NCBI GenBank assembly: GCA_017521025.1
Contig: JAFXEB010000004.1
Location: forward strand, 1 to 64,000
Length of the DNA: 64,000 nucleotides
From: Clostridia bacterium
GTDB lineage: Bacteria > Bacillota > Clostridia > Oscillospirales > CAG-382
Direction: 5' to 3'
The notes below the pieces were generated by a model. It was given only the letters and a program-made list of their open reading frames with translations, was not told the DNA's origin and ran no database searches. Each line of letters starts with the position of its first letter. Position 1 is the first letter of the stretch. Below, in pieces: positions 25,907 through 34,480 of this stretch. The position numbers and the translations under genes are program-made.

Positions 25907-26579
25907 CTGCCAAAGCTCCGTCTATTATTTCCCTTGCCCTGTCAAGGGTCTCCTCAGGAGTGAGTGCGCCGTTGTCAAGGTAAACTGCATCCTCTGCCGC
26001 AACAGCAGGCGCAACCTCTCTGGAGGAATCGTTGCTGTCACGCTGACGCATATCCGAAAGCACCTCTGCCTCGGTAACCTTCTGCCCCTTCTCCAAAAGC
26101 TCTGCATAGCGGCGCTTTGCCCTTATCTCGTCATTAGCCACAAGATAAAGCTTTACGTGAGCGTTGGGCAGAATAACGGTGCCTATGTCCCTGCCGTCCA
26201 TAACAGTGCTGTTCTTCCTTGCAATATCACGCTGAAGGTCAAGAAGATATGCCCTTACCTCGGGTATTGCAGAAACGTGGGACGCATACATAGAGGACTT
26301 GGGCGTGCGTATCTCGTCACCCACAGGCTTGCCGTCAAGAAAGACCACTCCGCCGCCGTCCACAAGGCGCATACCGATATCCAGTCCGTCAAGAGCTTCC
26401 ACTATAGCCGCCTTGTCGGTAGGCTCGATTCCCTTCCTTTGTATATATAGACCCACGGTGCGGTAAAGGGCACCCGTGTCAACGTATATAAAGCCGTAAT
26501 GCTTGGCAACAGCCTTTGCCAAGGTGCTCTTGCCTGAGCCCGAGGGGCCGTCAATAGCTATATTTATAATCTTTTCCAA
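25893..26579 (-). CDS. cmk: Cytidylate kinase
   Basis: A 228-residue (d)CMP kinase. It has P-loop GPSGSGKSTLAKAVAKHYG, FIYVDTGALYR for nucleoside binding, and the family block MDGRDIGTVILPNAHVKLYL. Length is normal. Translation appears to start at TTG, six bases after GGAGG; no ATG is placed better. It is the first gene of the cmk-plsC-ispH/S1 operon. Confidence 0.94.
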   Translation of the reverse strand: MEKIINIAIDGPSGSGKSTLAKAVAKHYGFIYVDTGALYRTVGLYIQRKGIEPTDKAAIVEALDGLDIGMRLVDGGGVVFLDGKPVGDEIRTPKSSMYASHVSAIPEVRAYLLDLQRDIARKNSTVMDGRDIGTVILPNAHVKLYLVANDEIRAKRRYAELLEKGQKVTEAEVLSDMRQRDSNDSSREVAPAVAAEDAVYLDNGALTPEETLDRAREIIDGALADAKI

Positions 26580-26739
26580 AACAGTCCTCCAAAAATACAG
26601 AACTAATCAAATTATAGTTTACTATACTTTTTCGCACATTTCAAGAGGGCTGACGCAAAAAATACAGATGTTTTTCAACTTTTTTCTTTATTTTGTGTTT
26701 TGATAGGCAAAAATGGAGCGTTTTATTTTACAAAAACTA

Positions 26740-26768
26740 TTGCTTTTTTTAAGCTTTGGTGTTATGAT
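26740..26768 (+). promoter_or_regulatory. Promoter of the leucine-rich repeat gene
   Basis: TTGCTT and TATGAT with a 17-base spacer, 40 bases upstream of the start codon. The surrounding 200 bases are AT-rich and hold no gene. Confidence 0.6.
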
Positions 26769-26808
26769 ATATACTTGAATAATTCCCAAATTCGGAGGTT
26801 CACTAAAA

Positions 26809-29316
26809 ATGAGTGCAATTCGTGACAGAAAAACACTGAGAAACAGAGCAATCGCCTTTGGTCTTGCCTGTTTGTTGGTAATCGGCGGCATCGTTGCTGT
26901 GTTCTTTGATTATTTTAAGGACACCAACAGCATTTTCCTTGATGATGATTTTGCTAAGGCAATAGCTGAGGCTCTTACCAAGAAGGACGGTAAGACCTAC
27001 TATGCCAAGGATATCGACAAAGAAATTCTCGGCAAATACACTTCTTTTATTTTCACCCTTAACGAGGACAGAACGGGTCTTACCGATAATACTCAGTACG
27101 GCGCTTTCTATCCCGCAGTAATCCTCGGCACGCCCGAGTATACCGAGTATTACATCAACAACAACTACCTTGCCGACCTCAAGGAGGAAGAGGAGAAGGA
27201 TGAGGAAAGCTCCTCTGAGGCTGAGTCCTCCGAGGCTGAGTCTGCATCCGAGAGCGTTTCCGAGGCTGAGTCCTCCGAGGCTGAGTCCTCCGCAGAGACT
27301 TCCGCAGAATCCGCAGAATCCGCAGAATCCGCAGAATCCGCAGAATCCGCTGAATCCGCTGAATCCGCTGAGTCCGTTGAATCTGTTGAATCTGTTGAAT
27401 CTGCTGAGTCTACCGAGGCTTCCGAGTCTTCTGAAGAATCCGTAGTTTCCGAGAGCGCATCCGAGAGCGCATCCGAGAGCGAGGCTGAGTCCGCAGCATC
27501 CGAGAGCGCATCTGAGGCTGAGAGCAGCGCAGCAGATGACTCCTCTATAGCTGACGAGGAGACCGAGGAGGAAGAGGAAGAGATTCCCGACCATCTGGTA
27601 GTATATTTTGACTTTAACGAGCTTAAGGACCTTGAGCTGTTCAACGGTATAGAGGTGCTTCAGCTTAGCGGTATGGGCGGCAGAAATATGTACTCTATGT
27701 ACCAGTATTACTACAGCCTTTATACCTCCTACGGCTACAGCGGCCAGAACAACCCTGTATATCTCCCCTACGCATCTCTCTCCGCATACTACACTGCAAA
27801 CGATATGACCAACCTCACAAGCCTTTCCCAGATACCCAACCTTGATAAGGTTAAGTATCTCTCTCTTGGCTATTCCGGTCTTGACAGCCTTGAGGGTATC
27901 GAGGTTGCTACAGGTCTTGAATACCTTGAGGCAGCAGGCTGCGGCTTTGAAAGCGTTGCAGAGCTTGAGGGTGTTTCCACCATCCAGCGTCTTGACCTTT
28001 CTTACAACAAGCTTGCTACTCTTGAGGGCATTGAGGCTAACAAGGACCTTGTTATCCTTAACGCAACCGGCAACAAGCTCACCTCTCTTGCAGCGCTTTC
28101 TGCTACCACCAAGCTTACTAGCCTCCAGCTCGGCGGCAACGCTCTTGTAAGCCTTGACGGTATCGAAGGCAACAAGGCTACCCTTGAAACTCTCGTTGCA
28201 AGCCAGTGCATAGACCAGGAGGTTGTTGACGCATACGAGGAGAGCGCTGAGTCCAAGGACGAAGAGGATATGACCGACGAGGAGAAGCAGATAGGCAGAA
28301 CCCTTAAGGACATTTCCGCACTTGAAGGCTTTACCGCACTCAAGACCCTTAACGTAAGCGGCAACATTATTGAGAGCATCGACTGCATCAGCGGTATGAC
28401 CTCTCTTGAGACCTTCACAGGCTCTGACAACAACATTGCAGCTCTTCCCAAGGATATGAGCGGTCTTAAGGCTCTCACCACCCTTACCGTTGACAACAAT
28501 AAGATAGAGGCTATCGGCGGTCTCGGCGGTGCACCCGCTATCACCACCGTTACCATCAACGACAACAAGCTTACCAGCCTTGACGGCATCGGCGGTCTTA
28601 AGAAGATCACCACCCTCACCGCTAACAAGAACGAGATAGCAAACGCAGGCGACCTTGGCAAGGCTACCACTCTTACCAGCGTAAACCTTGCAGACAACAA
28701 GCTTACCGAGATGGGCGCATTTGCAACCCTTACCAAGCTTACCGCCCTTTATCTTGGCGATAACGAGATCGCTTCCACCGCTGACCTCTCCAAGCTCAGC
28801 GCACTTGCAAACCTCGACCTTTCCGGCAACAAGCTTACTGCTATAGCAGGTCTTGGCAAGCTTTCCGCAGTTACCACCCTCAACCTGGCTGATAACCGTG
28901 AGCTTACCGACATCACCGGCTTTGACACCATATTTGATGCATCCAAGCTTAAGAACTGCGACTTCTCCATTTCTCCCGAGGATACCGACGATGACAGCAG
29001 CGAGGAAGAAGAGGACAAGAGTGTTGACAACCTCTTTATCAAGGATTGGGCACCTCTTATGACCTTCATCGACACCACCTTCACCGGCATCACCAAGGAT
29101 GCACAGAAGATCATCGACGAGTATGAGGACGCCAAGAAGGCCGAGGACAAGAACGACAGCTCCTCCACCTCCGAGTCCACCTCCGAATCTGTTGCTGACT
29201 CTGCTTCCGAGGCAGTTTCCGAGACCGAGAGTGTTTCCGAGGCTGAAAGCACCGTAAGCACAGAAAGCACCGACAGCACTGCGGATGTTGACTCCTCCGC
29301 AAGCGCCGCCGAGTAA
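26809..29316 (+). CDS. Surface-anchored leucine-rich repeat protein with Ser/Glu/Ala spacers
   Basis: An 835-residue protein. After a short basic N-terminus one membrane helix (about 14-33) should anchor it with the bulk outside. Residues about 125-255 are low-complexity Ser/Glu/Ala, built largely from 9-base repeats (TCCGCAGAA and variants) that give runs of S-A-E. Residues about 270-735 form SDS22/internalin-like leucine-rich repeats, with units such as 'LTSLDGIGGLKKITTLTAN' of about 22 residues. The tail is again acidic and Ser-rich. GGAGG precedes the ATG. No LPXTG motif or dockerin is present. Likely roles are adhesion or envelope interaction, by analogy only. Confidence 0.85.
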   Translation: MSAIRDRKTLRNRAIAFGLACLLVIGGIVAVFFDYFKDTNSIFLDDDFAKAIAEALTKKDGKTYYAKDIDKEILGKYTSFIFTLNEDRTGLTDNTQYGAFYPAVILGTPEYTEYYINNNYLADLKEEEEKDEESSSEAESSEAESASESVSEAESSEAESSAETSAESAESAESAESAESAESAESAESVESVESVESAESTEASESSEESVVSESASESASESEAESAASESASEAESSAADDSSIADEETEEEEEEIPDHLVVYFDFNELKDLELFNGIEVLQLSGMGGRNMYSMYQYYYSLYTSYGYSGQNNPVYLPYASLSAYYTANDMTNLTSLSQIPNLDKVKYLSLGYSGLDSLEGIEVATGLEYLEAAGCGFESVAELEGVSTIQRLDLSYNKLATLEGIEANKDLVILNATGNKLTSLAALSATTKLTSLQLGGNALVSLDGIEGNKATLETLVASQCIDQEVVDAYEESAESKDEEDMTDEEKQIGRTLKDISALEGFTALKTLNVSGNIIESIDCISGMTSLETFTGSDNNIAALPKDMSGLKALTTLTVDNNKIEAIGGLGGAPAITTVTINDNKLTSLDGIGGLKKITTLTANKNEIANAGDLGKATTLTSVNLADNKLTEMGAFATLTKLTALYLGDNEIASTADLSKLSALANLDLSGNKLTAIAGLGKLSAVTTLNLADNRELTDITGFDTIFDASKLKNCDFSISPEDTDDDSSEEEEDKSVDNLFIKDWAPLMTFIDTTFTGITKDAQKIIDEYEDAKKAEDKNDSSSTSESTSESVADSASEAVSETESVSEAESTVSTESTDSTADVDSSASAAE

Positions 29317-29340
29317 TAAACGGCATAAACTGAATATGTA

Positions 29341-29364
29341 AAAGGGGCTTGCAAGCCCCTTTTA
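29341..29364 (+). terminator. Terminator of the leucine-rich repeat gene
   Basis: Perfect palindrome AAAGGGGCTTGCAAGCCCCTTT with T-run, 24 bases after the stop. Confidence 0.88.
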
Positions 29365-29450
29365 TGTGGTCAAAACACCTTTTTGCGTTAGCGTGCTAAA
29401 GCACGCCGACGGCATCATATATATTTTATTTATATTACAGGAGATTTATT

Positions 29451-30539
29451 ATGAGCCAGAAGATCAAATGCGGTATTATAGGCGCAACCGGTATGGTTGG
29501 TCAGCGTTTTATTACCCTGCTTAACGAGCATCCTTATTTTGAGATAGCAGTCCTTGCGGCCAGTGCAAACAGTGCAGGCAAGACCTATGAAGAGGCTGTA
29601 GGCGGCAGATGGAAGCTTGCTGCCCCCATGCCTGAAAAGGTTAAGAGCATGGTGGTTATGGACGCCGCCAAGGTTGAGGAGGTAAGCGCTCTTGTTGACT
29701 TCGTATTCTGCGCAGTTAACATGAACAAGGACGAGATACTTGCCCTTGAGGAGGCTTACGCAAAGGCTGAGACCCCTGTTGTCTCCAACAACTCTGCTAA
29801 CCGTTGGACCCCTGACGTGCCCATGGTCATCCCCGAGATCAACCCCGAGCATCTTGAGGTTATTGCCGCGCAGAAGAAGCGTCTGGGCACCACCCGTGGC
29901 TTTATCGCCGTTAAGCCCAACTGCTCTATCCAGAGCTTTGTTCCCGCAGTTACCCCCCTCCGTCAGTTTGGCATATCCAAGGCTGTTGTTACCACCTTCC
30001 AGGCGGTTTCCGGCGCAGGCAAGACCCTTGCAGACTGGCCCGAGATGAACGATAACGTTATCCCCTATATCGGCGGCGAGGAAGAGAAGACCGAGAAAGA
30101 GCCTCTTAAGATCTGGGGCAAGGTTGACGGCAGCTCCATTATAACCGCCGAGGATCCCACTATTACGGCACAGTGCATCCGTGTACCCGTTTCTGACGGC
30201 CACCTTGCCGCTGTTTCCCTTTCTTTCACCCGTATCAAGCCCTCTATCGACGAGATCATCAACATCTGGCGTGAGTTCAAGGGCGAGCCGCAGACCCTCG
30301 GTCTGCCCAGCGCACCCGAGCAGTTCATTACCTATTTTGACGAGGTCAACCGTCCTCAGACGGGTGTCGACCGCACCATCGGCGGCGGTATGGGCATATC
30401 CGTGGGCAGACTCAGAAACGACCCTATTTTCGATTATAAGTTCGTTTGCCTTTCTCACAACACCCTCCGTGGTGCAGCAGGCGGTGCAGTGCTTATAGCG
30501 GAGATGCTGTATCGTAAGGGATACATCCAATCCAAATAA
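29451..30539 (+). CDS. asd: Aspartate-semialdehyde dehydrogenase
   Basis: A 362-residue NADPH-dependent enzyme that reduces aspartyl phosphate to the semialdehyde for lysine, threonine, methionine and diaminopimelate. It has GATGMVGQRF for NADP binding and KPNCSIQS with catalytic Cys158. It belongs to the archaeal/fungal-like branch, longer than the E. coli-type in the loop region. AGGAG lies upstream of the ATG. It stands alone. No lysine riboswitch was recognised in the 130-base leader. Confidence 0.93.
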   Translation: MSQKIKCGIIGATGMVGQRFITLLNEHPYFEIAVLAASANSAGKTYEEAVGGRWKLAAPMPEKVKSMVVMDAAKVEEVSALVDFVFCAVNMNKDEILALEEAYAKAETPVVSNNSANRWTPDVPMVIPEINPEHLEVIAAQKKRLGTTRGFIAVKPNCSIQSFVPAVTPLRQFGISKAVVTTFQAVSGAGKTLADWPEMNDNVIPYIGGEEEKTEKEPLKIWGKVDGSSIITAEDPTITAQCIRVPVSDGHLAAVSLSFTRIKPSIDEIINIWREFKGEPQTLGLPSAPEQFITYFDEVNRPQTGVDRTIGGGMGISVGRLRNDPIFDYKFVCLSHNTLRGAAGGAVLIAEMLYRKGYIQSK

Positions 30540-30560
30540 ACTTGACAGAGCGCTGAAAAA

Positions 30561-30607
30561 TGCGCAGAACGCAAAAAATTATACCTTTTATGGGTTATAA
30601 TGAAATT
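30561..30607 (+). repeat. 47-bp terminator-associated repeat, copy A
   Basis: Starts TGCGCAGAACGCAAAAAATT and ends GGGTTATAATGAAATT. It differs by one base from the copy at 30808-30854 and is shared in shorter form at 39140-39183. In each case a terminator-like hairpin of unrelated sequence follows, then T-rich DNA. Confidence 0.8.
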
Positions 30608-30645
30608 ATGGGCGGCTTTTTTGCCGCCCATAATACGTTTTTTAT
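30605..30645 (+). terminator. Terminator after asd
   Basis: Stem ATTATGGGCGGC/GCCGCCCATAAT with a 6-T loop and a T-run, 66 bases after the asd stop. Confidence 0.85.
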
Positions 30646-30683
30646 ATATTTTTTGCTTTCAACGAACTTCGCCTCACAGTACT

Positions 30684-30723
30684 CAACCGGGGTCCCCGCA
30701 AAAACGCAGTTTTTGCGGGGTGG
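30684..30723 (+). repeat. GGGGACCCCG hairpin element, copy 3
   Basis: On the minus strand it reads CACCCC, GCAAAAA, CTGCG, TTTTTGC, GGGGACCCCG. The stem sequence is wholly different from the other copies yet fully paired. It lies after the asd terminator, and relative to asd it has the same orientation as the other copies have to their upstream genes. Confidence 0.65.
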
Positions 30724-30807
30724 TTACAGTTCTCGGCTCAGTTCGTCGAATCTGCATCCTTTTTCAGCGCTCTGCGGTGCCTTATCTTTTCGTTATGTTT
30801 TTGTCTG

Positions 30808-30854
30808 TGCGCAGAACGCAAAAAATTATACCTATTATGGGTTATAATGAAATT
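30808..30854 (+). repeat. 47-bp terminator-associated repeat, copy B
   Basis: Same 47 bases as at 30561-30607 with one substitution, 247 bases further on. Confidence 0.85.
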
Positions 30855-30868
30855 CAGTATATAGTTAA

Positions 30869-30900
30869 ATTCGGGGCGGTTTTCCGCCCCGAATACTTTT
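30869..30900. terminator. Terminator-like hairpin between convergent asd and metallopeptidase genes
   Basis: Stem ATTCGGGGCGG/CCGCCCCGAAT with T-rich flank on the plus side. It lies 26 bases past the stop of the minus-strand metallopeptidase gene and may also serve it. Confidence 0.7.
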
Positions 30901-30925
30901 ATATATATTCGATATTCGCCCTTAC

Positions 30926-31660
30926 TCAGTCCTCGGTCTCAAAGCCATTCTTGTCCTTTGGTCTGAAGGGCAGGTCCTTTATGGCATCCAAAAAGCTTAC
31001 AGCAGCATCATCTATACAGTCGCACCAGCCTATAAGGTATCGGGTCAGCGAATCAATAGTTCTGCCCTTTACCATAATAGTGTCGGGCAAATAATGCTCT
31101 GCCGCAATCTTTGCCGCCTTGGGTCTGTAATAATCCTCTGCACCGAACTGATGCAACAGCTCGTGCATAATTATCCTCGGCTCGTCCGTAACGTCCACCA
31201 CCGAAAACTCGTCCTTATGAAAGGAGTCAACACTGGCACACTTGGCATGGGAGCGCATAGGGCGGTTGAGAACAAAGACCAAAGGTGATTCTGCACAGCC
31301 ACATTCTGCTCTGCAGCGTTCGGCGTATTCGCACACAGAAAAGACGTTATGCGCTTCCAAAAACTCCGAAAGCCAGCTTTTGTTTACACCGTAAACGCCA
31401 CCAAGTCTATACTCACCGTAGCGTGTGGAGATATCAAGCTCTACCCCGCTATCCTTCGCTGCATCCGTAAAGGCGCATATCGCCTCACGGTAGCCGACCA
31501 TAAACAGCGCCCTTGCCGCCTCGTCCCACACAGCCTCGTCATCGTCAACAAAAATCAGGTTGATGACCACCTTGCCCCTGAAGGCACGGGACACGCCTTG
31601 GTTTTTCAACCCGAATATGTAGTGTCCCCCATATCGTCGCCTGATCTCTTCCCCATGCAT
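30926..31660 (-). CDS. Putative metzincin-like zinc metallopeptidase
   Basis: A 244-residue protein from the ATG that has GGGAGAAG seven bases upstream; longer in-frame starts lack a ribosome site. It has HELLHQFGAED (His166, Glu167, His170), a close match to the metzincin zinc signature HEXXHXXGXXD, preceded by 'IIM' in a hydrophobic helix as is usual. Five cysteines lie in 'EYAERCRAECGCAESP' and nearby. No signal peptide is visible, so it is probably cytoplasmic or exported by another route. I do not recognise the family otherwise, and no substrate can be proposed. It is a single gene, divergent from the peroxiredoxin. Confidence 0.72.
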   Translation of the reverse strand: MHGEEIRRRYGGHYIFGLKNQGVSRAFRGKVVINLIFVDDDEAVWDEAARALFMVGYREAICAFTDAAKDSGVELDISTRYGEYRLGGVYGVNKSWLSEFLEAHNVFSVCEYAERCRAECGCAESPLVFVLNRPMRSHAKCASVDSFHKDEFSVVDVTDEPRIIMHELLHQFGAEDYYRPKAAKIAAEHYLPDTIMVKGRTIDSLTRYLIGWCDCIDDAAVSFLDAIKDLPFRPKDKNGFETED

Positions 31661-31801
31661 AAAGTACTTCTCCCAAAAGCTCATTATTTGCCATAAAACG
31701 CTATACATATTTATTATACTACAAGCTCCGGCCGCTTTCAATTAGCTGTTGATACAAAAAGTGCGCCGCCTTTATGTGTACTTTTACCAAGGAGTGCGCT
31801 A

Positions 31802-31830
31802 TTGTGTTGGGCGAACAACTATGGTATAAT
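31802..31830 (+). promoter_or_regulatory. Promoter of the peroxiredoxin gene
   Basis: TTGTGT and TATAAT separated by 17 bases, 31 bases before the start codon. Confidence 0.7.
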
Positions 31831-31861
31831 GTGAGTACTAACAATTCAAGGAGGGCAATAT

Positions 31862-32317
31862 ATGCTTAACGTAGGATCACCTGCACCCGATTTCACCTTG
31901 ACCGACAGTGACGGACGCTCAGTGTCGCTTTCGGACTTTCACGGTAAAAGGGTGGTGCTGTATTTTTACCCCAAGGACAATACGCCCGGCTGTACCCGTC
32001 AGGCCTGCGCCTTTGCCGCCGCCTACGAGGGATTTAAGACGAAGGGTGTGGAGGTTATAGGCATAAGCAAGGACAGCGTTGCATCCCACAGGCGCTTTGC
32101 AGAAAAGTATTCTCTGCCCTTTGTGCTACTCTCCGACCCCGAGCTGCAGGCAATACAGGCATACGGCGTGTGGCAGGAGAAGAGGCTGTACGGGAAGACC
32201 TCTATGGGCGTTGTGCGCACCACCTTTATCATAGACGAGAACGGTATAATTCAGAAGATCATGCCCAAGGTCAAGCCCGACACCAACGCCGCAGAGATAT
32301 TATCAGAGCTGTGCTAA
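31862..32317 (+). CDS. bcp: Thioredoxin-dependent peroxiredoxin (Bcp/PrxQ)
   Basis: A 151-residue thiol peroxidase that reduces hydrogen peroxide and organic peroxides. It has YFYPKDNTPGCTRQACAF with peroxidatic Cys44 and, five residues on, resolving Cys49, the spacing typical of PrxQ alpha-type enzymes. AAGGAGGG lies six bases before the ATG. It is a single gene with its own promoter and a shared terminator. Confidence 0.94.
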   Translation: MLNVGSPAPDFTLTDSDGRSVSLSDFHGKRVVLYFYPKDNTPGCTRQACAFAAAYEGFKTKGVEVIGISKDSVASHRRFAEKYSLPFVLLSDPELQAIQAYGVWQEKRLYGKTSMGVVRTTFIIDENGIIQKIMPKVKPDTNAAEILSELC

Positions 32318-32373
32318 GCGGATGCAGTTTACTGATATTTCGCAAATCTCAATATAAAAGGCACATACAGAAA

Positions 32374-32407
32374 AAAGCATCGGGGCGGAAAAACCGCTCC
32401 GATGCTT
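32374..32407. terminator. Bidirectional terminator between bcp and the TIR gene
   Basis: Stem AAAGCATCGGGGCGG with its complement (one G-T pair) and A/T-runs on both sides, between two convergent genes. Confidence 0.85.
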
Positions 32408-32424
32408 TGCTTTGCCACTGCTTT

Positions 32425-33189
32425 TTATTTGGATATTGCTTGTCCAATCATATCTACCATCACATCCAGCTCCTCATCCGTGGGGCATTGAGACAAGCGA
32501 TATGATTGGTTTCTGCTAAGACAAAACTTAAACTCATCGCTAAGCTCCACGTCGCCCACCACAATTGAAATAATATTGCCATAGTTCTCGAACGCCAGAT
32601 ACAGCTCGTTGAACACGTGCTCGCTCTTTACGGAATCAGGGGTTATCAGCATCAGCACACATCCGTCTGACGAGGCTTCATATATAGCATTTGAGATGAT
32701 ACTGCTGTAGGGCACGCCCCGGGGGATACTGTCGGGCGGAAAGAACACAAGATAATCCTTTTTCTCAAGCTTTTCCTTTATCCGCCTTGCAAGCTTTGAA
32801 TCAGCCGCAGCGTAGGAAATAAAAATGCGCAAATTGTGGACTATCTTATAGACTGCGTTTTCAACTGCCTCATCGTCATCGATATCCACGGTAATTATCT
32901 TCTTTTTATTGGTTTTAGTTATGTATTCCCGCTCAAGAGTGACCCACTTGGAGCTTCTGGAGTTTTCGCTGTTAACGAACACAAACCACTCTCTCGCATC
33001 GATCTCTCTTTTTATCAGGTCCTCTATCTCGCTGTCATCGTCAAGACATTTCAGATAAAAGCAGAGAGGCTCAAACCCGTTGCTTTCAAGAGCGTTCCTT
33101 ATCCTCCGCACCTTTTCAATATCGTTATGAGAATGGGACAGAAAAATATAGCCACCCTTAGATTTTACCAGCTTGTCAAAAAAGCCCAT
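32425..33189 (-). CDS. Protein with two tandem TIR domains
   Basis: A 254-residue protein made only of two TIR units. The first (about 12-105) starts GGYIFLSHSHNDIEKVRRI and has SKWVTLERE with Glu86 at the place of the NADase glutamate. The second (about 119-215) starts LRIFISYAAADSKLARRI and has HVFNELYLAF with Glu195 at that place. Bacterial TIR domains cleave NAD+ or make signalling nucleotides, often in phage defence, but some are only binding modules. GGGAGG precedes the ATG. No effector or sensor gene lies beside it. A second double-TIR protein is encoded 3.3 kb away. Confidence 0.85.
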   Translation of the reverse strand: MGFFDKLVKSKGGYIFLSHSHNDIEKVRRIRNALESNGFEPLCFYLKCLDDDSEIEDLIKREIDAREWFVFVNSENSRSSKWVTLEREYITKTNKKKIITVDIDDDEAVENAVYKIVHNLRIFISYAAADSKLARRIKEKLEKKDYLVFFPPDSIPRGVPYSSIISNAIYEASSDGCVLMLITPDSVKSEHVFNELYLAFENYGNIISIVVGDVELSDEFKFCLSRNQSYRLSQCPTDEELDVMVDMIGQAISK

Positions 33190-33287
33190 AGACTCTCGCC
33201 TCCCGTTTTATTGACTTTATGATACCACAAACATAAAGAAAAGTAAATCCCCCCAAAAGCTCATGGCGTATCTCCTGCGCTGTACTG

Positions 33288-33315
33288 TTGATTTTTTTCG
33301 CAATTGTGGTATAAT
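33288..33315 (+). promoter_or_regulatory. Promoter of the acyltransferase gene
   Basis: TTGATT and TATAAT with a 16-base spacer, 47 bases before the start codon. Confidence 0.6.
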
Positions 33316-33362
33316 CAGGTAACACAACTCATTAAAGCCGCAAAACAACGGGGGGTATATCA

Positions 33363-34460
33363 ATGAAAAGAAACGCCAACGTGGATCTGTTTCGCATAGC
33401 CGCAACCTTGCTTGTGGTTTTACTTCACGTGCTGGGTCAGGGTGGGGTCCTGAGAAGCACTCACACAGACAGCGTAGCGTACTGGTGCGTATGGTTTTTG
33501 GAGATATGCGCCTTCTGCGCCGTTAATTGCTTTGCCCTTATAAGTGGCTACGTTATGGAGGGCAGGAGCATAAAGTTAAAAAGCATAATCGGGCTGTGGC
33601 TTCAGGTACTGTTTTATTCCCTCGCTGTTACCGCCCTGTTCTTCGCACTTTTGCCCGAAAGCAGAACCGTCAAAAACGCACTCCTTGCCTTTATGCCCAT
33701 AGTGGGACAGCAGTGGTGGTATGCGTCATCCTACTTTGCACTGTTCTTCTTTATCCCCTTTTTAAACGCCGCCATAAAGCATATCTCAAGGCAGACCTAC
33801 AAAAAGCTTTTGTTGCTCGTATTGCTGGGGATAGGTGTGATAGACTGCGTTTTCCCCTATAGCGACGCCTTTTCCCTCAACAGCGGCTACTCAGCGGTAT
33901 GGCTTATGCTTGTATATCTGTTCGGCGCATACATAAAAAAATACGAGCTTCACAAAAGGCTCACAGCCGCAAAAAGCATACTCGGCTTTTTCGCTATGGC
34001 TGCGCTTACTCTGGCAAGCAAGGCCGGTATACATTATTTGACCGAGCACCTCTTTGGGAAGTCGAAATTCGAGGACAGTCTGGTGTCCTACATGTCGGTG
34101 ACAGTACTGCTTGCCTCTGTATTTTTGTTTTTGTTTTTCCTGAACCTGAGGATAAGCAAGCCACTGTCAAGGCTTGCGGTCTTCCTCTCGCCCGTATCTC
34201 TGGGCGTGTATCTGATACACGTTCACCCTCTCGTTTTCGGATACGTACTGAAGGATGCCTTTGTTACACTGGCAGACAAGCCGCTTGCCGTGATGCTTCC
34301 CTTGGTGCTTGCGGCGTGTATCGGAATATTTGCAGTATGCGCCGGAGCAGAGCTTTTACGCATACAGCTTTTCAGGCTTTTAAGAGTAAACAGGCTGTGC
34401 GAGTATACCGCAGAAAAGCTTAACGCTCTTTATCTGAAGCTGTTTTACAGACGCCTTTAA
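33363..34460 (+). CDS. Membrane acyltransferase (acyltransferase 3 family)
   Basis: A 365-residue protein with about ten hydrophobic segments. The N-terminus 'NVDLFRIAATLLVVLLHVLG' carries the family's R...H pair (Arg and the catalytic-type His in the first helices). Members transfer acetyl or succinyl groups to surface polysaccharides, peptidoglycan or glycolipids. The acceptor cannot be told here. A weak GGGGGG ribosome site precedes the ATG. It is convergent with a GH2 gene and has its own promoter and terminator. Confidence 0.87.
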   Translation: MKRNANVDLFRIAATLLVVLLHVLGQGGVLRSTHTDSVAYWCVWFLEICAFCAVNCFALISGYVMEGRSIKLKSIIGLWLQVLFYSLAVTALFFALLPESRTVKNALLAFMPIVGQQWWYASSYFALFFFIPFLNAAIKHISRQTYKKLLLLVLLGIGVIDCVFPYSDAFSLNSGYSAVWLMLVYLFGAYIKKYELHKRLTAAKSILGFFAMAALTLASKAGIHYLTEHLFGKSKFEDSLVSYMSVTVLLASVFLFLFFLNLRISKPLSRLAVFLSPVSLGVYLIHVHPLVFGYVLKDAFVTLADKPLAVMLPLVLAACIGIFAVCAGAELLRIQLFRLLRVNRLCEYTAEKLNALYLKLFYRRL

Positions 34461-34480
34461 ATATGAACATCCAAAAGTGA

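Larger units (their letters stand above)
30546..30774 (+). repeat. Nested inverted-repeat element after asd
   Basis: A 15-bp perfect inverted repeat, CAGAGCGCTGAAAAA at 30546-30560 and its complement at 30760-30774, encloses a second 11-base pair of arms (30658-30668 and 30740-30750, one mismatch). Innermost is an 11-bp perfect hairpin (30694-30704/30710-30720). A terminator-like hairpin (30605-30634) branches off the left side. The whole could fold as a three-way RNA or be a small non-autonomous insertion with 15-bp ends. No flanking target duplication was seen. Confidence 0.65.
30540..30925. other. Intergenic region made of structured repeats
   Basis: About 385 bases between asd and the convergent metallopeptidase gene. 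It contains a 229-bp nested inverted repeat, two copies of a 47-bp sequence, two terminator hairpins and one GGGGACCCCG-family hairpin. No plausible coding frame with a ribosome site was seen. Confidence 0.8.

Noticed and set aside
26803..27594. Minus-strand frame of 263 codons rich in Gly, Phe and Cys
   Set aside because: It is the shadow of the Ser/Glu/Ala repeat of the leucine-rich gene; no ribosome site or domain.
29365..29450. Lysine riboswitch before asd
   Set aside because: The leader is short, holds only one small GCGTGC/GCACGC hairpin, and shows none of the conserved lysine-riboswitch core.
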